From Euleptes europaea (taxonomy: Eukaryota > Chordata > Lepidosauria > Squamata > Sphaerodactylidae), in the NCBI RefSeq assembly GCF_029931775.1, contig NC_079312.1:138245872-138309871 (forward strand): a DNA stretch of 64,000 nt, written 5' to 3'. The first letter of the stretch is position 1, and every line of letters starts with the position of its first letter. The translations under genes and the position numbers were made by a program. The notes under the pieces are model-generated. The model ran no database searches, was not told where the DNA came from, and saw only the letters and a program-made list of their open reading frames with translations. This document shows, one piece after another, positions 33,701-45,700 of the stretch.

Positions 33701-36700
33701 AAGCCGCCTCATGCAGGTCTCTGGATAGGTGGCACATACATTCCTGCTCTGAGGGAAGGCCAATCTTGCAGCTTGGGTTATTACCGCCTATTGCCAGGGG
33801 AAGCAGGACTAATTTTTCTATTTCCTGTCTCCTGGGCGGGAATAGCCCAGGCTTCCAGTTTTTCTCCTGCCTTGCCGGGGAGAGGACGTAGTCAGTAGAG
33901 CTCTGACTTCTCTATACCTTAGGCTAGCTTAGACAGGTCCTATCTCCTTTCCTATTCTTCTTCGACTATAGTCCTATACCTAAAAAAAAAAAAAAAAAAA
34001 AAATTCTTACTGTCCTTCTCCTCTAACTCTTAACCTAACATGCAAGCTCCGGCTGCAAAAGGGTCTGCCGCTTTAGCCTCCAGAGAGGAGGACATCTTCC
34101 TCCCGGAGGCAGATCACGATTGCACCTTGCAATCACAAGCAGTCCCAGCAACCGGCGCGCACTCCATTTGCCGCTTCGGCATTCTTTCGGAGCGGCCAGG
34201 GGCACTCGAGGCGCTAGCCGAGGAGCAACTTCTCCACAAGAAAGCTTCTAAGAAGACGCAAAATGGCGCCCACGCTAAAAAGGGCGTGAAAAAACTGCGG
34301 CCCCCGACCGACGATGCTGGCGCCGCGGATGCGATCATTAGCAGTCTCCCCTCCTTCGTGGATACTGAGGGAGAACCACAAGCTTGCAGCTCCTGTCCCT
34401 GGTTGAAATCGGCCACGGGTAAGGTCTCCCTTCCCCCAGGCGAGCCAGCGGGAGGGAGAACAGCCACAGTAGAGAAAGTGGCAGCCGTGATAGCCCAGGC
34501 TTTAGCCACCCGAAAACAGTCTTCTCCTCCTGACTCCCCCTCCCATTCTGAGAGTTCCCATAGACTCTACCGGGGTAGAGATGAATGCTGCAGCCAGGCA
34601 GAAGGTGCGCCTTGTCTAACTGTAATCAGCCGTCCCATACTGTAGTGCATGACCATGCCTCTGTGTATTCTTCCGAAGGCAGCATTAGGGAGGAGGGAGA
34701 ATGTAGTTCTGACACAGAAATTACAATGGTGGAGGGAAACATTCCTCGTTTATTTTCTACTGAGGATTATCAACCCTTACTTTGCAAAGCCCTCTCTGCT
34801 CTTGAGCTTAATGATTGAGGCTGAAACGGTGGTGGAAACCAAACCTCAGGTCTGGCCAAAAGGCACCAAATCCTATTTTCCAAGAGTAAATCAACAAATC
34901 AAAACTGTTCCTGTCCCGGGACGGACCCCCGCCCGGTCCGTCCGGGACTACGGAGCACCGAGGCCTCTAGGGCACCACAGGAGGGGAGGACTCGGGAGGG
35001 GGTGGGGGACACTCAGGGAGTCGACACCTTACCTGTCCATATGTTTATCCCTGCAGGCGCCGCGGCCGGAGACGGAGCAACCCGGGAGGAAGACCCGGCC
35101 CGGGGGGCGGGCCGGGAGGGAAGAGGTGACCGACACCCTAGAGAGGGAGGGTGGGGCCGATGGACGGACGGCGCTGGAACCCCGGGCAGCCACGGGGTGC
35201 ACGGGGGTCTTGCCGCCCCCGCAGGCCACCGGGAGGACCTTCCCGCAGAGCAGCTGACGGGCGGGCGGGCGCGGCCCGGGCGTGGCCGCGGCAGTCCCAG
35301 GGCGCCCCGCGCCGGCGGATTCCCCTCAGCCCTCGGGGGGGGGGAGGGGAAGAGAGACACCGGCCGGGAGGCAGGCACGGAAGCAGGGCCGGGATGGAGG
35401 AGGGCCCCTCAACCCTAATAAGGTCTCGGGGCGGAGCCTAGGGGGGGTGGAGCACAGCCAGGCCTTTATAAAGGCCAGAAGAGCGGAGGCCGGGGAGGAG
35501 GAAAGTCAGCTGTCTCCTTTACTGGCGGCTGACAGTGGAGAGACGCTGGCTGCATCGGAGGGAGAAAGTGACTCAGATTCTCCCTCCGCATGGTCTGAGG
35601 CCGATGAAGCTCCATTGGCTCGCCAGGGGGAGGCGGCAGAGGAGCAGGGGACCCCACACCCCCAAGCTTCAGCTCCTACAGTTCCCTTGCCTGGATATTT
35701 TCAGCAGGTGATTAAAACTGAGTGGGATAAACCCACCATTAATAGACAATTTCCTGCAGCTACTAAAAAAACTTTACCACATGTCTTCTGCAGCCATGGA
35801 ACTTTTTAAGTTACCAGTGGTACACGCTCCTGTGGCTGCCCTGCAATCTCCAGACCTCCCAGCAGAGGACGGAATGGGGTGCATTAAAGATCCATTAGAT
35901 CGGAAAATGGATTTTTTATCCAGAAAAGTCCACAAAGCTTCTACCTTAACTCTGCAGGCTAATACCACAGCAGCAATTATGGCGCGGGCTTCCCACGCCT
36001 GGGCAAAGAAGCTTTCACAGCTGCTCCTAGGAGCAGATCAGAGAGTGACAGAGGGTGTTGATAGAGTCCTCAAGGCTTCTGCCTTCCTAGCAGATGCCTC
36101 ACTGGATGCTCTCTCTTTCTCAGCCAGATCTGTTGCCACTAACGCAGCCATACGTAGGGCTCTTTGGCTAAGAGTCTGGCCTTTTGACGTCAAAGCCAAG
36201 ACACCCCTTCTGGCTTACCCACTGCAGGGGGGATAACTTTTTGGAGAAAAATTAGATAATATGTTAATAGAGTCAAAGGATAAGAAACACATCACGCCCA
36301 AACCACCAAGAAAGGATCCCAAACCTTTCCAGCAGTCCTTTCGTTCCTATCATGCCTTACCAAGATTTAGGCAAGATCAAAGAAGGGCTTCCTGGTCAGG
36401 GAGCCGTCAGTCCTTTTGCCGACCAGGCAGATTTTCACGTCCCTTCCAAAATCAGCAATACCGGGGGGAAAAGGGGATAGATTCCCCAAATCGGGCAATC
36501 AGTGACGCCATCACTGCACCTGTGGGAGGAAGATTGCAGCTCTTCCTCCCACGATGGAGGCTTTCACAGCTGGATGCATGGGTGCTGCAGGTCTTAGAAC
36601 AGGGATATCAAATAGAAGACCACACCAAAAGACCGATTTGTACCTTCCCCAACTTTTCACTCTACAGCCAAGCATGCAAGGACCATGGAGGCCATTACCC

Positions 36701-39700
36701 ACTTGTTGCAAATAGAAGCTATCGAAAAGGAACTCTCTGTTGAACACCGAATGGGTGTTTATTCCATATTTTTCACAGTCCCCAAAAAGAACAGGGACTG
36801 GAGGGCTATTCTGAACCTGAAGTATATAAACAGGTACTTCCAGACCAGACACTTCAGAATGGAAACCCTCTCCTCCATTGTAGAGGCATTGCAACATGGG
36901 GCATTCATGACCTCCATAGACCTACAAGAGGCATACCTACATGTACCAATCTACTCTGCTCGTCTAAAGTACCTGAGATTTGCCTACATGGACCTTCACC
37001 TGCAGTTCAGGGCCCTCCCCTTCGACCTGGGGTCCACCCCCAGGGTAGTTTCAAAAGTCTCAGTGACCCTAGTGGCAGTACTTCGAAAGGAAGGGATACA
37101 GTTGCATCCCTATCTGGACGACCTTTTGATCTGTGCCCAGTCCAGAGAGCATCCCCATATCAGGTCACCCTCAGGTCAAGGCGTTCCTGAAGGGGGTCAC
37201 TCAATCAAATCCACCTGTCATCCATAGATTCCCGACGTGGCAACTTAACGTGGTTATTACAGCCCTAACCAAGCATCCTTTTGAACCCTTGAATGAGATC
37301 CCACTTCGCTTTCTTTCTATGAAAGTGATCTTTCTCACAGCCATTACTTCGGCTAGGAGAATTTCAGAGTTGGGAGTCTATCCATTCGTAAAGATCTCTG
37401 CGTGTTCCACAAAGATAAGGTGGTACTTCGACCCAATCCCACCTTCATTCCCAAAGTGAATACACCTTTCCATAGACAAAAGGAACTTCATCTCCCGTCT
37501 TTCTCCTCGAATCCTATCACTCCGAAAGAGAGTGGCATTCACTAGATGTGTGTAGGGCTATTGGGACATACATCAATCGCACAGCCTCCTTTAGAAATTC
37601 GGAATCATTATTCATATCCATGTCAACTCCAAGCCGAGATTGCAAAATGTCTCAGCCCTCGATAGGTAGGGCAGTTAAACAGTGCATCTCAGAAGCCTAC
37701 ATGGCATGTAAATTACCAGTACCAGAGGGCCTTATTGCCCATTCCATTCAAAGCGCCGCCACCACGGTAGCTTACAATAACAATGCATCCATAGATGAAA
37801 TTTGCAAAGCGGCCACCTGGTCCTCGATCTCCACTTTCGTTCGACATTACAAAATTAACACCCTTGCATCTGCGGATGCGGTCTTTGGAAAAAGGATACT
37901 CCAGCATGTCATCGAAGTGGAGGATCAATTCCCACCTGGGACCTAGCTCTTGGACATCCCAAGCTGCAAGATGGCCTTCCCTCAGAGCGGGAATGGAGCC
38001 TTGTTTACTCACCGAGAGGGTTCCTTCCGCTCTGAGGTAGAAGGCCATCTTGCACACCCAATCATAACCAGGGCGGCATCAGGGACCTTAATAGTCCAAA
38101 CCAGTCTGCTTAAATCAGTTCTCCAGGTTCCGGAGTTAGTTAACTCAGTTCAGTATTCTTGTTACTACTGTTAGCTGTTGTTATCTATGTTACCAGTTTT
38201 TTGTACTCCTGTCTCAAGTAGCTTGTTAGTAGTCAACTGGAAGCCTGGGCTATTCCTGCCCAGGAGACAGGAAATAGAAAAATTAGTCCTGCCTCCCCTG
38301 GCAATAGGCAGTAATAACCCAAGCTGCAAGATGGCCTTCTACCTCAGAGTGGAAGGAACCCTCTCGGTGAGTAAGCAAGGCTCCATTTTTCTAAGTAATA
38401 ACTACATTCCTAGATTGTCCCCGTGTGGAGGCCTTTTCCCCCTCCTGTTCCTCAGGGTGGGAAACGGGCTGCGGGCTCACAATACCCTGCTGTGGTAGTG
38501 AAAGTGATAGGCCTACTTAAGGGCTATTGGGTAACATTGCATGTCAGTTTTCCATCATATATACAGTAAACACAGTACAGACTAACCTTTATTCATAATA
38601 CTGAGCTCATGTAGATTTTAGGTACATTTAAAAACTGCCTCTGCCTTTAATCTCACCTGGACAGGCAGTCGTATCTTGGACTTGATACTGCTTCCACTCT
38701 CAGTCTCCTCCTCAATTTCAATCTCCTCCCAGTTGGTAGCTGTGGCTAGAATGGACCCAGCTTCATCCTTCAGCAAGGACTGTGTGAAATTCTGAACCAG
38801 GACCTAGCGAGAAACACAAACAAGATCAGTAGCAGGACAGTGCTGGAGCCAAGCCAGTTATGCCTGAATAAGATTCTGTGCCTGAAGTAGTCTGTGCACA
38901 GCAACCACAAGCATATCCAACATCTAAATCTGAAATTTCTACAGACTGACAAGCTTTGCTGTCTAGACCTCATTAACAGCTTTCCAACTCTAAACTGACT
39001 TTTCCAATTAACTTTAAATCATTAATTTACTATATACACTCCAAATTGGTAGCTCTACAAAATAACTAGTTTTTGCCTGTTGGAGACAGATGCCAATACC
39101 AAGGAAAAAGAACTGGGTGTCAACAGTTCTGACTTTAGCCACAGCCCGTTCTGCTACCCAATGCCATGTCCTGTCAAAACAATGTCCTGTCATTGCGGAT
39201 TTCAGTAGTACAGGGGCAATGTCCCAGTACATAAAATAAGGCACTGTGCTGTCTATAAGATGGAAGGCAGCAGTGTTCAACCTGCCAAATGACCAAAGCA
39301 AACCAGCGTGGGAAAGAAAATCCCTCGGAGAAGCCACTCACTTTAGCAACAACGCTGCTCCATATTTGATAGGCAGACAGGCTGCACTGCTGCAGTCGTT
39401 CATTCAGCTCTTGCCATTTCGCCTTTATGGGATTCACTTCTGGAGTTTTCCCTTTGCCCACCTTTTTCAGAGGCCAGAACTCCCTTGTCACATTCTCTGA
39501 GCTGCCTGATTTACCCAGAACGCACTGCTTCAGGTGTGGGCACAACTCCCCCAGCGACCGGCAGAGCCGTGCCATGAAGAGTACAGTGTTTAGCATGGGG
39601 CTGTGCAAGCCTTGAAGCACACCCTCAGCACGATGCAGCTCTTTCCTTATGCTGCCCAACAAGTAATCCACACAGCAGACGCAGTGGCTGCGCAACAGCT

Positions 39701-42700
39701 CCTCCACCGTGCCTGTGTCAGCATATCTGTCAAAGGCAGAGTTCCCAGGCTGCATTTTCAGAGTTTCCTTGGATAGGGTGGAGTCTGAGGGCAAGTAGGA
39801 CAGAAGGTCTTCCAGCTTGGCCTTCAGTTTAGAATCCAGAGTGCTGCAGAAGCTCTGGACACAAGGGCTGTGAGCCTGAGCTTTCATGGACAACCCACCC
39901 TTGGTGAACTGGCTGCGGTTTGCCACAGTGATCCAGGCAGCGTCAGGCGGCAAGTCATTAGGGCTCTCTGACCACAAGAAAGAGGCCATGTTCTGTTCAA
40001 ATAGGATGTGTTTGCTGTGGGCTGGGCTGCCAAACTTAGCTTCGAGCTCTTGTACAGCCAGCGTAAGGAGCTCCCCAGAGCTGGTGGCAATGTCATCAAA
40101 TCCTTCCTTGGTCAGAGTCTGAAAAAGAAAAGCTCATTACACACAGAACAGAAGCTGGCACAGTAGAAGCATGGGGATGGCTTTATGGGTAGCAAGCAAT
40201 ACTGAAGGGGGCTCTATTTTGGATTGTGAGAAATGCCTTTCAGTTCTGCCCCTTCCTTGACCTCCAAGGTTCTTCTTGTGGCTGTGGCTCAAAAGGGAAG
40301 CTGACTAATCAGTCAGACAGCTGATCAGCATGGAAGATTCCTTGCTACTGTAGCTGAGGGTTCCTTTCCCTGGGGGGAAAAAAAAAGGCAAGGAGAGGCA
40401 GGCAGGCAGAAAGGTAGATCTGCAAAGGGAGAGAAATGCATTCATAATGACTTAAGAGTTGTACAGAAACAACGAGGGATCAAGACAAACAGGAAGCTGG
40501 TTTTGCTGTGGGTGCCAAGCAGGTTGTTCATAGAAAGCAAATTTCCTCCCAATGGCTTGTCCCACCAAGCATTTCTAGCAACAGAAACATTTCCAGTAGC
40601 AGAGCACAACTTTCTCATCTTCTCCCCACTGCAGTCCAAAAATGCTCCCTGAAATGTTCCTCCCAACAATGTACAATGTTATTACTTTTATGAACCAAGT
40701 TTCTTTTATACCACAAGCATAACCAACGAGAAAACCAAATACCAACAGTTCTAATTTAGTCCTGGTCAGAGGAGCTATTTTCTCCCAGGAAATTCAATTT
40801 CCTTGAATCAGAATAAATTTGAGCCAAATGCCTAATGCTACAGATACCTAGCCAAGCTCTACCAGTTTCTCACCTGTAATCTGTCCAAGAAGAGCTGTTG
40901 TAACAGATCTTCCCAGAAAGAAATGTGCTTGTCTAGGAGCCGGCAACACACTGTCTCCCAGTTCTGGCTCATGGATTCACTGGTGAGCAGCTCCCACACT
41001 GCATCACGGATGCCGGCCAGACCTTTCAGGCTCTTCACATATACCAGCAAGTTTGTAATCCCGATTCTGATATCTTCATTACACCTGAAAAAAATGCAGG
41101 TCAGTGAGTAGCTAACTGCACAGCTCCCTTTACAATTGAAATGCCATTTCTTCCTATACAATTTCTTCCTGTTTTGCCATCCCTACTACAGGCGGAAAGA
41201 ACACCAACCAAGTCAGCCGAGAAAAGGCCCAAGGACATCTTACTACAACCACTTGACAATGGGATGAATCCCACTGAGTGTGATCAGAGCAATACAAGCA
41301 GAAGCAAACTCTCCCATTATGCTCCTTGAAATCATTGCTATGGGGTCAGTGGACCCCCAGGAACATAATGGAAGGTGAAGGTTACCACCACTGTTCTGCT
41401 GGTGGAAGCATCTTCTGTCAACAGAAAACATGGTTAAGATGCCCTCCCCCCATATCAATTGCCTGCAGCTGAGAAAAGTGCCCGCTCACAGGTTTTTATT
41501 TTGTACTGATGAACCTTTGATTGGCAGAAGGGTGAACAGGGAATTCAAAGAAGTGCTTGCCTTTCATCTTTGCTACAGATGGGAGCATTGGGAAGGGGGT
41601 TCAAAAATACTGTGCCTTGAGCCTCCTCTTCTTGAGTGGTTGGTGGGGTGGGGGACGCTCAACATTGGTAGTAATGTTTTTAAAAGTCAACTTTAGTCTT
41701 GATCTCTCTCTTGTAACTACAGAAAACTAGGACACAATGTATGTTAGGGTTGCCTAGGGGACCCAAGTAACAATAAATGACAGACCTTCTCTCTGCCCTG
41801 CCAGAATGACTAGTACAGGACCAAATTCCAACATAATTAGAAATCTACACATACGCTTGTGCTATATGTGAGTCTTTTATAATTCACTCAACTGGCAAAA
41901 CAGAGATGGTGTCTGCTGCATAATATTCAATCACTATGTTTCTCCCACGACCATACGCCCACAAGGAAACACCCAACAAGCTTTTTCATTGGGAAACAAT
42001 GACAAATGCCTCCAGAAAGAGAAGGTTCTCACGGACTCACATGTTGATCCATTTCTGCAGCGTATCTCTAAGGTAATCCTGGCTAATGGGGTGAGCCAGA
42101 GTTCTGAGGGTCGGCTGGAATTCTGTTATGGAAGGAGGCAAGTATTTGAACCAGGTGCTCAACACGGTTTCTTCTTTCAAAACTGAGATGCCTTTACCTA
42201 AGAGAATTGTACAGTGAGAGAAAAGACTGGTTCACTGGGGACTGTACTGTGTCCTAACCGGACAAGTAGATGCCTCTTTGCAGTATCTCTGCTTCTGCCT
42301 CCCTTGCTGCTCACCTGCTGGATGCTGGCTTGTGATGGTCTCCAGTGCCAAGAAGAGCAAGCCAGAAGGGAGGGATGGGTCTGCGGGCACCCCCTCTGGC
42401 AAGGTGTAGAAGAGAGCATGCGCTTGATACAGAGTGGTGGCTAGGAGTTCCACCAAGGAGCAGACTTGTGCTTTTATGCCTGCATCTGTTTAGAAGAAAT
42501 TATAGTGGATTAACGAGGGGCAGCCAGGTCCACGTTCCTATTCAGCAACTAAGAATCACTCCTGTGAAAGGTATGGACAGATAAGCCTTTCACAGTATTG
42601 CTGGCAAAGAGAAAGTCATCACTGGATAACCTAATGTCTTTCCATACCCTCGGCATTTAAATATTTCAAAGTAGGGGAAAACACTAAACATGTACATTTT

Positions 42701-45700
42701 ATGTAACTGTTAGATACAAGAATCCTGGATGATGCAGCCAGTCATGAAGAAAGCTGCTGGGGGAAAAAACCTCTGTACCCTCATAATCATTTCTGATGAA
42801 GCAGCAGTTCACATCTAGGTCCAATTCAATTACTGTAAATACAAAAACCTTTAATGGCATAAATACAGTATTTCTACTTAAAATTCCTAAAACAATAGGT
42901 ATCAATTACTGTATTACCTCTAGCCCTAGTAATTGGAAGGAGCTCACCTTAGAAGTGGAAACATCTATACATTATCCAGAATACTAAGTAGGATCAACAT
43001 TACAGAAGTTTAAGTTAACCCAGAGCTGCTGATAATGTCTTCTCTGAGGACATCAGATATACTCATCTGGCTGCTATAGTTTTATAGAAGCAATATTCCA
43101 TCCCTGATATTGTCACATTACCCTCAAGATAGTGATACAAACAGGAAAGCACTCTGAAAAATTGGCTAAACCTTGATCACACTAGCCAGTGGGGAAAGAA
43201 AAAAAACAAAGGTAAGGAAAAGAAATGGACAACATTTGCACTGATGTAAGATAAAGATGCTTGTGCTTACCATGATGGGGCTGGTTCAAAAGCTGCTGAA
43301 TTGCAGATTTCCTGGCCAGCAGGAAGTCTGCCAGAGCCTGGCGTGGAGAGCTGTCTTCAAGAAGCATGATTGAACATAAGGCCTCTGCTACTGATTGGTC
43401 CAAAACAGTCCGGGATTTCAACAGTGACTTACTCTCTTGTAGGATAGTGGACCTGTGAGAGACATAGGAGGAGACACATTCCTCAAAGGAGAACTTTAAA
43501 CTTCAAAGCTGTCGTTCAGTGTCAGAGCATAAGCTTTGTATGCAGAAGATCATAGTTTCAATCTCTGGCATCTCCAGTTAGAATACTGAACAGCAGCTCC
43601 TGCTTGTGAAAGCAGACTAGACCATGGTCTGCCTTAGTGTAAGGTAACCTTGCATGTTCAAAGCAAGAACTAGAGGGGAGAAATTGCCATTTAGGGCTGC
43701 CTAACATCAAAATAAAGTCCTAAACTGAGCAAGTATGTAACCTTTTCTGTGAGTGTCATACCCAAAGTCATTAAATTATAATGCTTCAGGACTAAAGCCA
43801 TTCCATTAAAGGTTGGGGAAAGATGCCAACAGGACATACTTGTCCACATTTTCCTAATCTTAGGGTGTAAAAATACTTGGATTTTTATTTAAGTCTTTAC
43901 ACCCTGCTTTTCACCCAACAGGGGCCTAAACCATTTTACAACATTTTAATCCCCTCTTCCATTTCATGTTCTCCCACTTCCAATTTATCCTCACAACATC
44001 CCTGTGAGAAGTTTAGGCTGAAAAAGAGTGACTGGGCCAAAGCTCCCAGAGAGCTTCTGTGGTGGAACTGGATTCAGTCTTAGGTGTACTAGATCCTACA
44101 ATGACACTGTAACCCCCATACTACACTATTTGGTACCGTCAAAGAAAAGATACCCATCTTGACACGACTACAATATCTAATCGACATTCAGGTGAATGTC
44201 TTACTAATATGTAATGCGCCAAAGCGCCCAGGCACCATATTATGATAGCCAGATGCTAATCCAAGGCTAGAAGCCAGCCTTACTATGCTTTTGTGTTTAT
44301 TATATAGTGATTCAGTTTTAAGATTGTCTTTTGTTAGTAGGTTTGATGCACAATGTTCATACAACACTAAGGGGAATTTTAATCTGTGCCTCTGGCATTA
44401 TCAAAAGAATCTGCACTAATGACCCAACAGGGACACTGCTTGTAATGACTTGTGACATAATGACTTGTGTGCAAGCACTGGGCTACATACATGTTTCCCC
44501 ATGTTCAAAGGTTCATGTCCAGGACCCAGGCCTGTGCATTTAGAAACCCAGTTTATAGCAACAAAGATCTCTTCTGTCCAAGGAAGGGGGAAAGCAAATG
44601 GTTAGTATTACTGCAGAAACTCTAATGTGCACAGAATCCACTCTTGGAATAGGCTTTTCATTTTGGAGCAATGCACCTGCAGCACTCATTTGTTCATGCA
44701 TTTCTTTTGAGTAAACACTTTTTTTAAAAAAAAGTGTTTGCTTAAGTTCCTGAACTTGGTCTCTCCTTCCTTTTGTGCAAACAGCAAAGATTCTGGTTTT
44801 ACAGATAGGTTAGGAAGCTTAGGCACTTGATCAAAGCAACATCTTGCTCTGAGCCAAAGAGCAAAGAACTGTATCCCACCTGTACCACTACTGTACTTCA
44901 AAGTATTTAAGAATTATAACTGTTGTTTTTCAGGAATTCTCTGCAATGCTAAGGGCTAGAAATCTGAAATCAGAAATTCTCAGAACTGTGTAGAAATTAG
45001 CATCATCAGAGTTAGCTATCTTGTTCTATGCTTACTGATACAGTTGCAGTCCTATAGTTTCTAGATTAACTACCAGAAGATACAATGGGTTGGACCCAGT
45101 GCAAGGACTGGAGATCTCCCCTGCTTTTTCCTCCCTCCAGCAGCCATTTGTAACTCCGAGACAGTAGCAGTAGCCCCATGGGTTAGTGGGCTTCAGTGAA
45201 GAGAGGGGTGAAACCACTCCCTTCTTCCTCTCCCGCCTCCCACACTGCAGCCTCTGGACCCATGAGGCAATTAGTACTTGCGGGTTCTGTGACCCTGGGG
45301 ATAAAGTTTTCCAGTCACTGGACTGGCCAACGAAGGGGAAAGCAGCTGATTGTTGGACCCTACCCAATACATCTTTTATGGCTATCATTCCATTTCCCCT
45401 CTTTGAGGCAGGAAAGCCTACAGTTCAAAAAAAGACATTACAACAGCGGGATAAGAAACAATGGCAAAATTGGTGGGCTGCTTACCGGAAGTGGCTACTT
45501 GCTGCCACTTGGCGTGCAAGGATGGGGAAACGGGCCAGGATAGGGCTGTAGTGGGTGCCAGACAGATCCAACTGCAAGATGCCATGGAGGTGGCAGCACA
45601 GCAGGTACAACTGTGTAGCTTGTAAGTACTGGGAAGATTCCATTGCGCTCCAGATTTTCTCAGGGATCTGCAGCAGCAGTTGGGTCTGTGCTGCCAAGGA

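Noticed and set aside
34940-35441. Several overlapping open frames in the GC-rich block
   Set aside because: Stops are rare at this composition, the frames have no homology, and they disagree in phase.
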